From JARRJS01 sp037388885 (GTDB lineage: Bacteria; Gemmatimonadota; Gemmatimonadetes; Longimicrobiales; RSA9): a stretch of DNA of 40,209 bases. The notes beneath the pieces were generated by a model. It did not search any database. It was not told the DNA's origin and worked only from the letters and a program-made list of their open reading frames with translations. Positions 31,619 through 39,574 of this stretch are shown in pieces (within the stretch, counting starts at the first letter, position 1; each line of letters opens with the position of its first letter). The stretch lies in the NCBI GenBank assembly GCA_037388885.1, contig JARRJS010000008.1:1-40209 (forward strand). Reading direction: 5' to 3'. A program made the translations under genes and the position numbers.

Positions 31619-32821
31619 TCAGCGTACCCCGCGAATCCTCAGCATGGCGGCGCCGTGCGGCGGCACCATCTCCGCGTACCGGCCGGCGAACCGGCCGAGG
31701 TCCTTGTGGGCCCACAGGTCGCGCATGTCGACAGAGTCGGTGCGTAGACCCAGGCGGTACAGATACACGGTGATGCGCGTGGGCACCTCGGCACGGTTCA
31801 GGAGCGCGACGGCGTGTGAGCCGTCCTTCAACGGCTTGTCCCACACCTGCACTTCCGGTGGGTACTCCGACAACAGGATGCCCTGCACACCCAGCGAGTC
31901 CTGGTCGACGGCGATGACTTCGGGGTTGGTCAGGATCTTCTTCGTCTCGTCCGACATGGTGCGCAGGTCGTTGCCGGCGATGAGCGGCGCCGCCTGGATG
32001 GCCCACAGGCTGAAGTGCGCCCGGTACTCCCGGTCGCTCATGCCGCCGTTGCCCACCTCCAGCATGTCGGGATCGTTCCAGTGGCCCGGCCCCGCGGCCG
32101 CCGGATGCTGCGCCGACTGATCCAGGTTGGACAGCATGGAATTCCAGCTGTCGCCGATGTCGCCTGTCGTGCGCCACAGGTTGCCGATCTCCGGCGCCCA
32201 CTCCCACGGTCGGTTGGAGCCCCACTCGCAGATGCTGAGCACGATGGGACGGCCGGCGGCATCCAGCGCGTCGCGGAATTTCCGGTACTGCGTCGGCGCG
32301 TCCAGCCCACTGGCGTAGCACCAATCCTCCTTCACGTAATCCACGCCCCAGGCGGCGAACGTGCGTGCGTCCCTTGTCTCGTGCCCCAGCGTGCCCGGGC
32401 GGCCCTGGCACGTCTTCTCGCCCGCGTCCGTGTAGATGCCGAATTTCAGCCCTTTCGAGTGTACGTAGTCCGCCAGCGCCTTCATGCCGTGGGGAAACCG
32501 TTCCGGGTCCGCGACCAGCGTGCCGTCCTCGTCCCGCGAAACCTGCCAGCAGTCGTCGATGACGACGTACTCGTAGCCGGCGTCCTTCATGCCGCTGGCC
32601 ACCATGGCGTCCGCCGTCTCCCGGATCAGCGTCTCGCTCACATCGCAGCCGAAGTGATTCCAGCTGTTCCAGCCCATGGGTGGTGTGAGGGCCAGCGGTC
32701 GCGCGACGGGCACGGGAAACGGAGCAGGCGCCGCCGCAGAGCGTGCCGAGGCCGCCGTGAACGCGGCTACGGCCGCCAATGTGGCGAGCGCCACCATGAC
32801 GACAATGGGCCGGTGGGACAT
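31619..32821 (-). CDS. Secreted GH27 alpha-galactosidase
   Basis: 400 aa with a signal peptide (MSHRPIVVMVALATLAAVAA). Family GH27 motifs: PPMGWNSWNHFGC (47-59), IDDCWQ, KFGIYTDAG, nucleophile D166 in YVKEDWCY, acid/base D221 in TTGDIGDSW, GPGHWNDPDML (245-254). The C-terminal beta-sandwich is present, so the protein looks full length. It releases terminal alpha-1,6-linked galactose from oligosaccharides or galactomannan. ATG at 32821 with AGGAG five bases upstream. Same strand as the HGSNAT-like gene, 142 bases apart. Confidence 0.93.
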   Translation of the reverse strand: MSHRPIVVMVALATLAAVAAFTAASARSAAAPAPFPVPVARPLALTPPMGWNSWNHFGCDVSETLIRETADAMVASGMKDAGYEYVVIDDCWQVSRDEDGTLVADPERFPHGMKALADYVHSKGLKFGIYTDAGEKTCQGRPGTLGHETRDARTFAAWGVDYVKEDWCYASGLDAPTQYRKFRDALDAAGRPIVLSICEWGSNRPWEWAPEIGNLWRTTGDIGDSWNSMLSNLDQSAQHPAAAGPGHWNDPDMLEVGNGGMSDREYRAHFSLWAIQAAPLIAGNDLRTMSDETKKILTNPEVIAVDQDSLGVQGILLSEYPPEVQVWDKPLKDGSHAVALLNRAEVPTRITVYLYRLGLRTDSVDMRDLWAHKDLGRFAGRYAEMVPPHGAAMLRIRGVR

Positions 32822-33069
32822 GTTGGCTCCTGGATGTGGTTGTGCCGGTGCGCGGAATATGGCGCGCGATGAGCCGCAGCATCAAGGACGCCGGTCAGCG
32901 CCATAGTCTCACACGAAGAATTCGGAGAAACCGAGCTCGTCCGATGGTTGAACGACCGGGGGCCTACTCGCCTGGCCTCGTTTGTGCACTGCGCCACCGG
33001 AACCGTACCTTCGTGTGTCCGGCTCGACCTCGTAGAGCCTGCGTCCTTCCAAAAAACCGGATCGTCACC

Positions 33070-35550
33070 ATGAGCAAGCTGTCGCTGCTCCATCGTCTGC
33101 CACGCCAGGCCCTGACCGTAGGCCTTGCATTCCTGGCCTGCTCCGTGTGCGCGCTCCCTGCGTCCGCGCAGTCCAACCTGGAGCGCGTCGTGAACGGCGC
33201 CTACACCCGGTCCCACGACTACGACCTGGTGCATCAGAAGATCGAGCTGTCCGCGTTCGACTGGGATTCGACGTCGTTCGAGGGGCGGGTGGTCACCACG
33301 CTGGTCGCACTGCGGCCGGCGATGGACTCGGTGATCCTGGACGCGGGGCACCTGCTGCGGATCCGGAGCGTGACCGGCGCGGGCGACGACGGCGCGAAGC
33401 TGCGGTACACGACGCACGGCGATACGCTCGTCGTGTTCCCTGCGAAACCGGTGGGCTTCCAGGACACTACGTCGTTCACCATCACGTACCACGGCAAGGT
33501 AGCGAACGGGCGCGGGCTGACGTTCATCGAGCCGGACGGGCGGCCGCACCGGCCGCAGCAGATCTGGAGCCAGGGCGAAGCGATGAACAACCACCTGTGG
33601 TTCCCCACGTACGACTTCCCCAACGACAAGGAGTCGTGGGAGATGGTCGTGACGGTGCCGGAACGCTACACGGTGGTATCCAACGGCCGGCTGGTCTCCG
33701 ACAAGCCCGGGCCCGACGGCACGCACACGGTGGACTGGCTGGAAGCGAAGCCGAGCGCGACGTACCTCGTCTCCCTCGTCGTCGCGCCGCTGGTGAAGAT
33801 CAAGGACCACTGGGGCAAGGTGCCCGTCGACTACTACGTCTACCCGTCGGACAGTGCGAAGGCCTGGCCCCTGTTCCACCGCACGGTGGACATGATCGAC
33901 ACCTACTCGCGGCTCACCGGTGTGCCGTTCCCGTGGGCGAAGTACGCCCAGACCACGGTCGCCGACTTCTTCGGTGGCATGGAGAACGTCAGCGCCACCA
34001 CGTTGGTGGACTGGCTGCCGGATGAGCGGGCCTACCAGGACCGCCCCTGGTACATCTTGATCCTGATCCCCCACGAGCTGGCACACATGTGGTTCGGCGA
34101 CGACGTGACCACCGAAAACTGGGCCAACATGTGGCTGAACGAGGGGTTCGCCGAGTTCATGCCGGGCCAGTACTGGCTGGAAAAGGGTGGCCCGCACCTG
34201 GCGGACGACTACTACCTGTACGAGTACATGGACTTCATGAGCATCGACCATCGGCGCCGCATGCCCCTCGCCGCCAACGGCTCCAACAACATCTACCCCA
34301 AGGGCGCACTGGTCCTGCGCATGCTCAAGGACTACCTGGGACCGGACGAGTTCTGGGCGTCCATCCACACCTACCTGGAGCGGCACGCATACGGCGACGC
34401 CACGTCGGACGACCTGCGCCAGGCGATCCTGGACGCCACAGGCCAGAACCTGGACCGGTTCTGGCGCGAGTGGGTCTACGACGCCGGCTACCCGGAGTTC
34501 AAGGTCGACGCGACGTACAGCGATACGGCCCACACGCTGACCCTCAACGTCGAGCAGACGCAGAAGGACACCGCCACCGCCGACAGCACCGGGCTCAAGT
34601 ACACGACGCCGCTCGTCTTCCACATGCCGGTGACCGTGCGCGTGGGCACGAAAGCCGGCGACGTCACGCAGACGTTCGCGCTGAACGCCCGCACGCAGTC
34701 GCTGGTCATGCACAATGTGAACAGCACCCCCACGTTCGTCGTCTTCGATGACGGCAACCGCATCCTGAAGACGCTGGACTTCGATGAGCCGACGGCGTGG
34801 CTGGCGGCACAGCTCACCCGCGACCCGGACCTGTGGAACCGGGCCTGGGTCATCGATCAGCTATCGAAGCGCAAGGACGACAAGGCGGCCGTGAACGCCA
34901 TCGCGGAGGCCGCCACGGGTGCCGACTACTTCCGGACCCGGGAGAAGGCGGCGCAAGCGCTGGGCGAGATCGGGGACGCCGGGCTGCCGGCGTTGCGCAG
35001 GGCGCTGAGCGACACGTCGGCGCAGGTGCGCACGGCCGCCGTGTCCGCCCTCGGCAATGTGGGCGGCAAGAAGGCCATCGGTCTGATCCGCAGAGCCATG
35101 GACCGCGACTCCAGCTATTCGGTAGAGGCCGCGGCGGTAGGCGCGCTGGCCGCCGCGCACGCGCCCGACCTGGGTGACGTCATCCGCAAGGCGTTGGCGA
35201 CGCCGTCGTACCGCGACGCTATGCAGCAGGCCGCGCTTGGCGCGATTGCGCAGACCAGCGACACCGCGTTCCTGCCCGTCGTGGATTCGCTGGTGAACAC
35301 CTCGCCCGTGGCGCTCTACATCCTGGGCGCGCTGGCCCACGGCGGCAGCAGTCACGCGCTGGACCTGCTGGTGGGCCATCTGAACGACCCATCGCTGTCG
35401 ACGCGCCGGCGCGCCGTGAGCGTGCTGGGGCAGATGCAGCCGCAGATGGTGCTGCCGGCCCTTCAGAAGGCGCAGGGGTCTCTCAAGTACGACGACACGA
35501 AGACGATGGTGGAGCGGTTGATCGAGCGGCTTCAGAAGCGGGGAGGCTGA
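33070..35550 (+). CDS. Secreted M1 aminopeptidase with C-terminal HEAT-like repeats
   Basis: 826 aa. Signal peptide MSKLSLLHRLPRQALTVGLA to PASAQ. Canonical M1 motifs: GGMEN exopeptidase loop (FFGGMENVS, about 297-305), HELAH (335-339) and NEGFAEF with E358, all catalytic residues present. After the catalytic and beta domains, about residues 610-820 form helical HEAT/PBS-lyase-like repeats (TREKAAQALGEIGDAGLPAL, VRTAAVSALGNVGGKKA, RRRAVSVLGQMQPQMVLPAL) in place of the usual ERAP-type C-domain. The repeats may bind substrate or partner proteins. The ATG at 33070 starts the signal peptide; no strong ribosome site. Confidence 0.92.
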   Translation: MSKLSLLHRLPRQALTVGLAFLACSVCALPASAQSNLERVVNGAYTRSHDYDLVHQKIELSAFDWDSTSFEGRVVTTLVALRPAMDSVILDAGHLLRIRSVTGAGDDGAKLRYTTHGDTLVVFPAKPVGFQDTTSFTITYHGKVANGRGLTFIEPDGRPHRPQQIWSQGEAMNNHLWFPTYDFPNDKESWEMVVTVPERYTVVSNGRLVSDKPGPDGTHTVDWLEAKPSATYLVSLVVAPLVKIKDHWGKVPVDYYVYPSDSAKAWPLFHRTVDMIDTYSRLTGVPFPWAKYAQTTVADFFGGMENVSATTLVDWLPDERAYQDRPWYILILIPHELAHMWFGDDVTTENWANMWLNEGFAEFMPGQYWLEKGGPHLADDYYLYEYMDFMSIDHRRRMPLAANGSNNIYPKGALVLRMLKDYLGPDEFWASIHTYLERHAYGDATSDDLRQAILDATGQNLDRFWREWVYDAGYPEFKVDATYSDTAHTLTLNVEQTQKDTATADSTGLKYTTPLVFHMPVTVRVGTKAGDVTQTFALNARTQSLVMHNVNSTPTFVVFDDGNRILKTLDFDEPTAWLAAQLTRDPDLWNRAWVIDQLSKRKDDKAAVNAIAEAATGADYFRTREKAAQALGEIGDAGLPALRRALSDTSAQVRTAAVSALGNVGGKKAIGLIRRAMDRDSSYSVEAAAVGALAAAHAPDLGDVIRKALATPSYRDAMQQAALGAIAQTSDTAFLPVVDSLVNTSPVALYILGALAHGGSSHALDLLVGHLNDPSLSTRRRAVSVLGQMQPQMVLPALQKAQGSLKYDDTKTMVERLIERLQKRGG

Positions 35551-35661
35551 GAGCGGAGAGGAAGCGGAGGCGCAGGGACAGCGTATCACGCAGAGGCGCG
35601 GAAAGCGCAGAGAAACGCGGTGTCTCTGCGTGACATTCCGTTCTCAGCGTTCTCCGCTCTC
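35549..35661. repeat. Nested inverted repeat element, about 113 bp
   Basis: Outer arms GAGAGCGGAGA (35549-35559) and TCTCCGCTCTC (35651-35661); inner arms TCACGCAGAG (35586-35595) and CTCTGCGTGA (35624-35633). It fills the gap between the two M1 genes and begins within the stop codon of the first. Confidence 0.65.
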
Positions 35662-35744
35662 TCCGCGTCTCTACTCGCGGAAGCATGCTCATCCTGCTAT
35701 CAGTCAGAAGCCATCCAGAAACCCCAGTTGACCGGGAGCTCGTG

Positions 35745-37895
35745 ATGAAAGCTCGATGGTTGGCAGTTCTGTCGCTGGCGGCCGGAGCGGCCGTCGTGTC
35801 GTCCTGCGCGTCCGCGAACACGGCGGCGCCCGCTCAAACGGCTGCGCCCTCCGCACCGGCGACCGCGGCCGCGACCGTGTCCACCTCGGCGGCCTCGGCG
35901 TACCCGGAACGGCCGGTGCGGCGTGACATCCCGATGACGCACATGATCCAGCGGGCGTTCGCGGCGGGCACGCGCGATTCGACGGGCGCACCGGGTCCGC
36001 ATTACTGGCAGCTGTGGATGGACTACACGATCCACGCGAAGCTGGACCCGGCCACGCGCACGGTCAGCGGCAACGAGAAGGCAGTCATCCACAACAACAG
36101 CGACACGGCCATGACCGCGATCCAGCTACGGCTGGACCAGAACATCTTCCGGGCGAACGTGCCGAAGCTGGAGCCCGTGCCGCAGATCACGGACGGCATG
36201 AACGTCACGAAGCTGACGGTCAACGGGAAGGACGTGAACCTGAACCCGCCACCGCGTCGGTTCCGTCGTCGTGGTCCGGCACCGCAACCGACGCTGGCGG
36301 TGTATGGCCTGAAGACGACGACGGCGCGCATCACGCTGCTCGATCCGATCCCGGCGGGCAGCACGGCGACGCTAGGTGCCGAGTGGAGCTTCCAGGTGCC
36401 GGAGTCCAATACGGGCCGTGGCGAGCGCATGGGCGCCTGGGGCGACTCTCTGTTCCAGGTGGCGCAGTGGTACCCGCGGGTGACGGTGTTCGACGACCTG
36501 CGGGGCTGGGACACGGACCCGTACCTGGGTCCGTCGGAGTTCTACAACAACTTCGGCCACTTCGACGTAACGCTGGACGTGCCCGCCGGCTGGATCGTGG
36601 GTGCCACGGGCGTGCTCCAGAACCCGGACCAGGTGCTTACGGCCACGACGCGGGAGCGGCTCACGCACGTACTGGACTCGGACGACGTGCGTCAGATCGT
36701 CACGTCGGCGGAACAGGGCCCCGGCAAGGCGACGGCCGGGGGCGACCGGCTGCAATGGCACTTCGTCGCCGACACGGCCGGCGACTTCGCCTGGGCCACC
36801 GCCCGCAAGTACCAGTGGGACGCCACGCGGGCGACGCTCCGCAGTGGCAAGCACGTGCCCATCAACATCCTGTACCTGCCCGGCGACTCCGCACGCTACG
36901 TGCAGGCAGGCCCCGTCGTGCGCCACGCCATCGAGTTCTACTCGAAGCTGTGGATGCCCTATGCGTTCCCGCAGCTCACCATCGTGGACGGGCCCGAGAT
37001 GGGCATGGAGTACCCCATGTTCATCATGTCGGGCGTGGGCGCGGCAGACCACGAGACGGGCCACGAAAGGTGGCCCATGACCGTCGGTACGAACGAGACG
37101 TGGTACGGCTTCATGGACGAGGGTTTCAACCAGTACATGAACATCCTGTCGGCCGCCGACCGCCGGGGCGAGGCGCCGAACCTGGACGGGCTGGGCCAGC
37201 GCTACGGCCTGATCAGCGGCGACGAGCGGGAGGCGCCCCTCATGTGGGACGCCAACTACGGCGGGCCCATGTACTCGTTCCAGGCCTACGGCAAAGCGCC
37301 GCTCATGCTGTCCATGCTGGGCGGCATCGTGGGCGACACCGCCGTCTGGCGTGCCATGAGCCAGTACGCCCACGAATGGCGCTTCAAGCACCCCACGCCC
37401 TGGGACTACGCGTTCGCCATGGACCGGGCGTTGCATAGTGACCTGAGTTGGTTCTGGTACTACTGGCTGTTCACCACCGACGCCGTGAACCCGTCCATCC
37501 AGGACGTGACGACGAACGGGTCACAGACGGTCGTCACCGTGCGCCAGGACGGCGAGATGCCGTCGCCCGTCGTGCTGGAGGTGCAGTTCGCGCCGGACGG
37601 GCCGCCTATCCGGCCCATGTCCAACGCCGTCATGCAGGACGACACGACGGCCGTCGTCACATGGCCGGTGGATGTCTGGTTCGGCGGCAGCCGCACGTTC
37701 AAGGCGGTGCTCGACTTCGGGCCGCGCAAGATCGACCGGGTCGTCTTCGACCCGCGCTGCCGGTTCCCGGACAACAACCCGGCGGACAACATCTGGCCGC
37801 GGCCGGCAGAAGCGGCCGGTGCCAACGGACCCAACGCGGCCATGATGGCCATGTACGGCCGCGGCGGGCAGTGCTACGGGGGCCTGTTGCACTGA
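35745..37895 (+). CDS. M1-family metallopeptidase lipoprotein, paralogue
   Basis: 716 aa. Lipobox VSSC at about residue 21 (VVSSCASANT) followed by an Ala/Thr/Pro linker (about 25-55). The zinc site is HETGH (436-440) with E459 in MDEGF 18 residues later; MGMEYPMFI is the exopeptidase-like loop. It is paralogous to the lipoprotein at 25.3 kb across the full length, including the DPYLG, GATGVLQNP, HEWRFKHPTPWDY and C-terminal DNNPADNIW segments. The ATG at 35745 has GGGAG six bases upstream. The tail (GPNAAMMAMYGRGGQCYGG) is low complexity. Anchored at the membrane, it should cleave external peptides. Confidence 0.9.
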   Translation: MKARWLAVLSLAAGAAVVSSCASANTAAPAQTAAPSAPATAAATVSTSAASAYPERPVRRDIPMTHMIQRAFAAGTRDSTGAPGPHYWQLWMDYTIHAKLDPATRTVSGNEKAVIHNNSDTAMTAIQLRLDQNIFRANVPKLEPVPQITDGMNVTKLTVNGKDVNLNPPPRRFRRRGPAPQPTLAVYGLKTTTARITLLDPIPAGSTATLGAEWSFQVPESNTGRGERMGAWGDSLFQVAQWYPRVTVFDDLRGWDTDPYLGPSEFYNNFGHFDVTLDVPAGWIVGATGVLQNPDQVLTATTRERLTHVLDSDDVRQIVTSAEQGPGKATAGGDRLQWHFVADTAGDFAWATARKYQWDATRATLRSGKHVPINILYLPGDSARYVQAGPVVRHAIEFYSKLWMPYAFPQLTIVDGPEMGMEYPMFIMSGVGAADHETGHERWPMTVGTNETWYGFMDEGFNQYMNILSAADRRGEAPNLDGLGQRYGLISGDEREAPLMWDANYGGPMYSFQAYGKAPLMLSMLGGIVGDTAVWRAMSQYAHEWRFKHPTPWDYAFAMDRALHSDLSWFWYYWLFTTDAVNPSIQDVTTNGSQTVVTVRQDGEMPSPVVLEVQFAPDGPPIRPMSNAVMQDDTTAVVTWPVDVWFGGSRTFKAVLDFGPRKIDRVVFDPRCRFPDNNPADNIWPRPAEAAGANGPNAAMMAMYGRGGQCYGGLLH

Positions 37896-37926
37896 GGGGT
37901 TGACGGCGTCGTCATGATAGTACGCG

Positions 37927-37952
37927 GGGGCGTCGGCTTCGGTCGGCGCCCC
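37927..37952 (+). terminator. Hairpin with UUCG tetraloop
   Basis: GGGGCGTCGGC, loop TTCG, GTCGGCGCCCC. As RNA all 11 pairs form (two G-U wobbles), capped by a C(UUCG)G tetraloop, followed by TGTTG. It lies 31 bases after the M1 lipoprotein stop and should end that transcript. Confidence 0.7.
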
Positions 37953-37962
37953 TGTTGCATCA

Positions 37963-38014
37963 CATGAAGGGCACGAACGTGAGATCACACGAAGACACGA
38001 AGGGCACGAAGATG
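37963..38014 (+). repeat. CACGAAG(GG) reiterated motif
   Basis: CATGAAGGGCACGAACG (37963-37979) and CACACGAAGACACGAAGGGC, then ACGAAGATGG (37986-38015): degenerate direct copies of a CACGAAGGG unit in the leader of the flavin reductase gene. Confidence 0.6.
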
Positions 38015-38047
38015 GAACGTGCGCCTCGAGCGCCCGGGAGGGGATAG

Positions 38048-39118
38048 ATGAGTGAAGCGTTGTTGTTCCAGCCACTGCAGCTGCGCGATGTGGAGCTTCG
38101 AAACCGCATCGTCGTGAGTCCGATGTGCCAGTACTCGAGCGAGGACGGATTTGCGAACGACTGGCACCTGGTGCACCTGGGCAGCCGTGCGGTGGGCGGC
38201 GCCGGGCTGGTGTTCAGCGAGGCCACGGCGGTGACGGCCGAGGGTCGCATCAGCCCCGACGACCTGGGCATCTGGAAGGACGACCACGTGGAATTCCTGG
38301 CCCGGATCACCCGCTTCATCAGCGAGCACGGGGCGGTGCCGGGCATACAGCTGGCCCACGCGGGCCGCAAGGCGAGCACGTCGTCGCCGTGGAAGGGCCA
38401 CAACGCCGTTGCCTACGACGGGGGCGGCTGGGAGCCGGTCGCGCCCAGCGCACTACCCTTCCAGGACGACTGGCACACGCCGCAGGCACTGGACAAAGCA
38501 GGCATCCGCGGCGTGGTCGACGCGTTCCGGGACGCTGCGGGCCGGTCGCTCGAGGCCGGGTTCCGCGTCGCGGAGATCCACGGGGCCCACGGCTACCTGA
38601 TCCACGAGTTCCTGTCGCCGCTCACCAACCAGCGGACGGACGCGTACGGCGGATCGTTCGAGAACCGCACCCGCCTGGCGCGGGAGGTGGTCACGGCGGT
38701 GCGGGAGGTGTGGCCGGAAGAGCTGCCGCTGTTCCTGCGGATCTCCGCCACCGACTGGATCGAAGGCGGCTGGGACATCGCGCAGTCGGTCGAGCTGGCG
38801 CGCGCCGTCGGCTCCCTCGGCGTCGATGTCGTCGACTGCTCTTCCGGCGGCCTCGTACCGGGCGCGAAGATCCCTGTGGGTCCTGGCTACCAGGTCCCGT
38901 TCGCGCGCGACGTCCGGCAGCAGGCGGGCGTCGCCACGGCCACCGTCGGCATGATTACGGAGCCGCGCCAGGCTGAGGAGATCCTGCAGCGCGGCGACGC
39001 GGACCTGATCGTCATGGCGCGCCAGTATTTGAGGGAGCCCTATTGGCCGCTCAGGGCGGCAAGAGAATTGGGGGTGGACCTGGAGTGGCCGGCGCAGTAC
39101 AGGCGAGCGGCGCCGTAA
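38048..39118 (+). CDS. Old yellow enzyme-family NADH:flavin oxidoreductase (YqjM-like, class III)
   Basis: 356 aa. FMN-barrel signatures: PMCQYSSEDG with redox-tuning C27, QLAHAGRKAS, IHGAHGYLIHEFLSP (substrate His pair), RISATDW and the C-terminal VMARQYLREPYWPL. These define the YqjM/class III old yellow enzymes, which reduce activated alkenes and detoxify electrophiles. GGAGGGG four bases before the ATG at 38048. Alternatives such as 2,4-dienoyl-CoA reductase are excluded by the absence of an iron-sulfur domain. Confidence 0.92.
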   Translation: MSEALLFQPLQLRDVELRNRIVVSPMCQYSSEDGFANDWHLVHLGSRAVGGAGLVFSEATAVTAEGRISPDDLGIWKDDHVEFLARITRFISEHGAVPGIQLAHAGRKASTSSPWKGHNAVAYDGGGWEPVAPSALPFQDDWHTPQALDKAGIRGVVDAFRDAAGRSLEAGFRVAEIHGAHGYLIHEFLSPLTNQRTDAYGGSFENRTRLAREVVTAVREVWPEELPLFLRISATDWIEGGWDIAQSVELARAVGSLGVDVVDCSSGGLVPGAKIPVGPGYQVPFARDVRQQAGVATATVGMITEPRQAEEILQRGDADLIVMARQYLREPYWPLRAARELGVDLEWPAQYRRAAP

Positions 39119-39557
39119 GGCTCCGCGGCCCCGAGGACCGCCCGAGTCGCGGAGTGCCTCGAGCTCTGGCCAACCTCCAGTGAGGGGGCAGACCCCTTCC
39201 TCACCATTCCACCCCTCCAGGGAGACGGGGAGACAGGGAGCAACACCCGGGCGCGGCAAGGGGGCAGGTGTTCACCCCCGTGCGGGTGCCGGTGCGGGGT
39301 GCGGGACCCGAGCCCGAATTCTCCCGCGTCCGGTTGCGGGTCCGGGTCCGGGATCTGGGGCGGTTGGCCGGACAACCCGTGAACCTCCGCACACGGATTC
39401 GGACTCGGGACCCGCAAGCGGATCACGGGGAAACCCGGGCACGTGGCGGGCACCCGCACGCGCACCCGGGCTTCGCTCCCCGTCGCCCTGTCGCCGCGTC
39501 ACCCCGTCAGCCCTTCAGCGACCGGGTCTCAGGCCATACTGCCCTTTCAGTGCATCC
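39119..39557. repeat. Low-complexity non-coding region with G-rich and hexamer-like repeats
   Basis: A third GGGAGACGGGGAGACAGGG copy is at 39220-39238. From about 39280 to 39480 the sequence is made of degenerate GGTGCG, GGTCCG and GATTCG-type hexamers (GCGGGTCCGGGTCCGGGATC near 39336). No gene is supported in either direction; the open frames are repeat-driven. Confidence 0.6.
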
Positions 39558-39574
39558 TCACTGCGGAGGATGCA
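39551..39574 (-). terminator. Hairpin over the stop of the S41 gene
   Basis: TGCATCCTC, a six-base loop and GAGGATGCA. The TGA of the S41 gene (39558-39560) lies within it. No T-run follows, so terminator function is uncertain. Confidence 0.4.

Noticed and set aside
32767..34713. 648-codon antisense frame over the M1 aminopeptidase
   Set aside because: The plus-strand protein has all M1 motifs; the antisense product has none.
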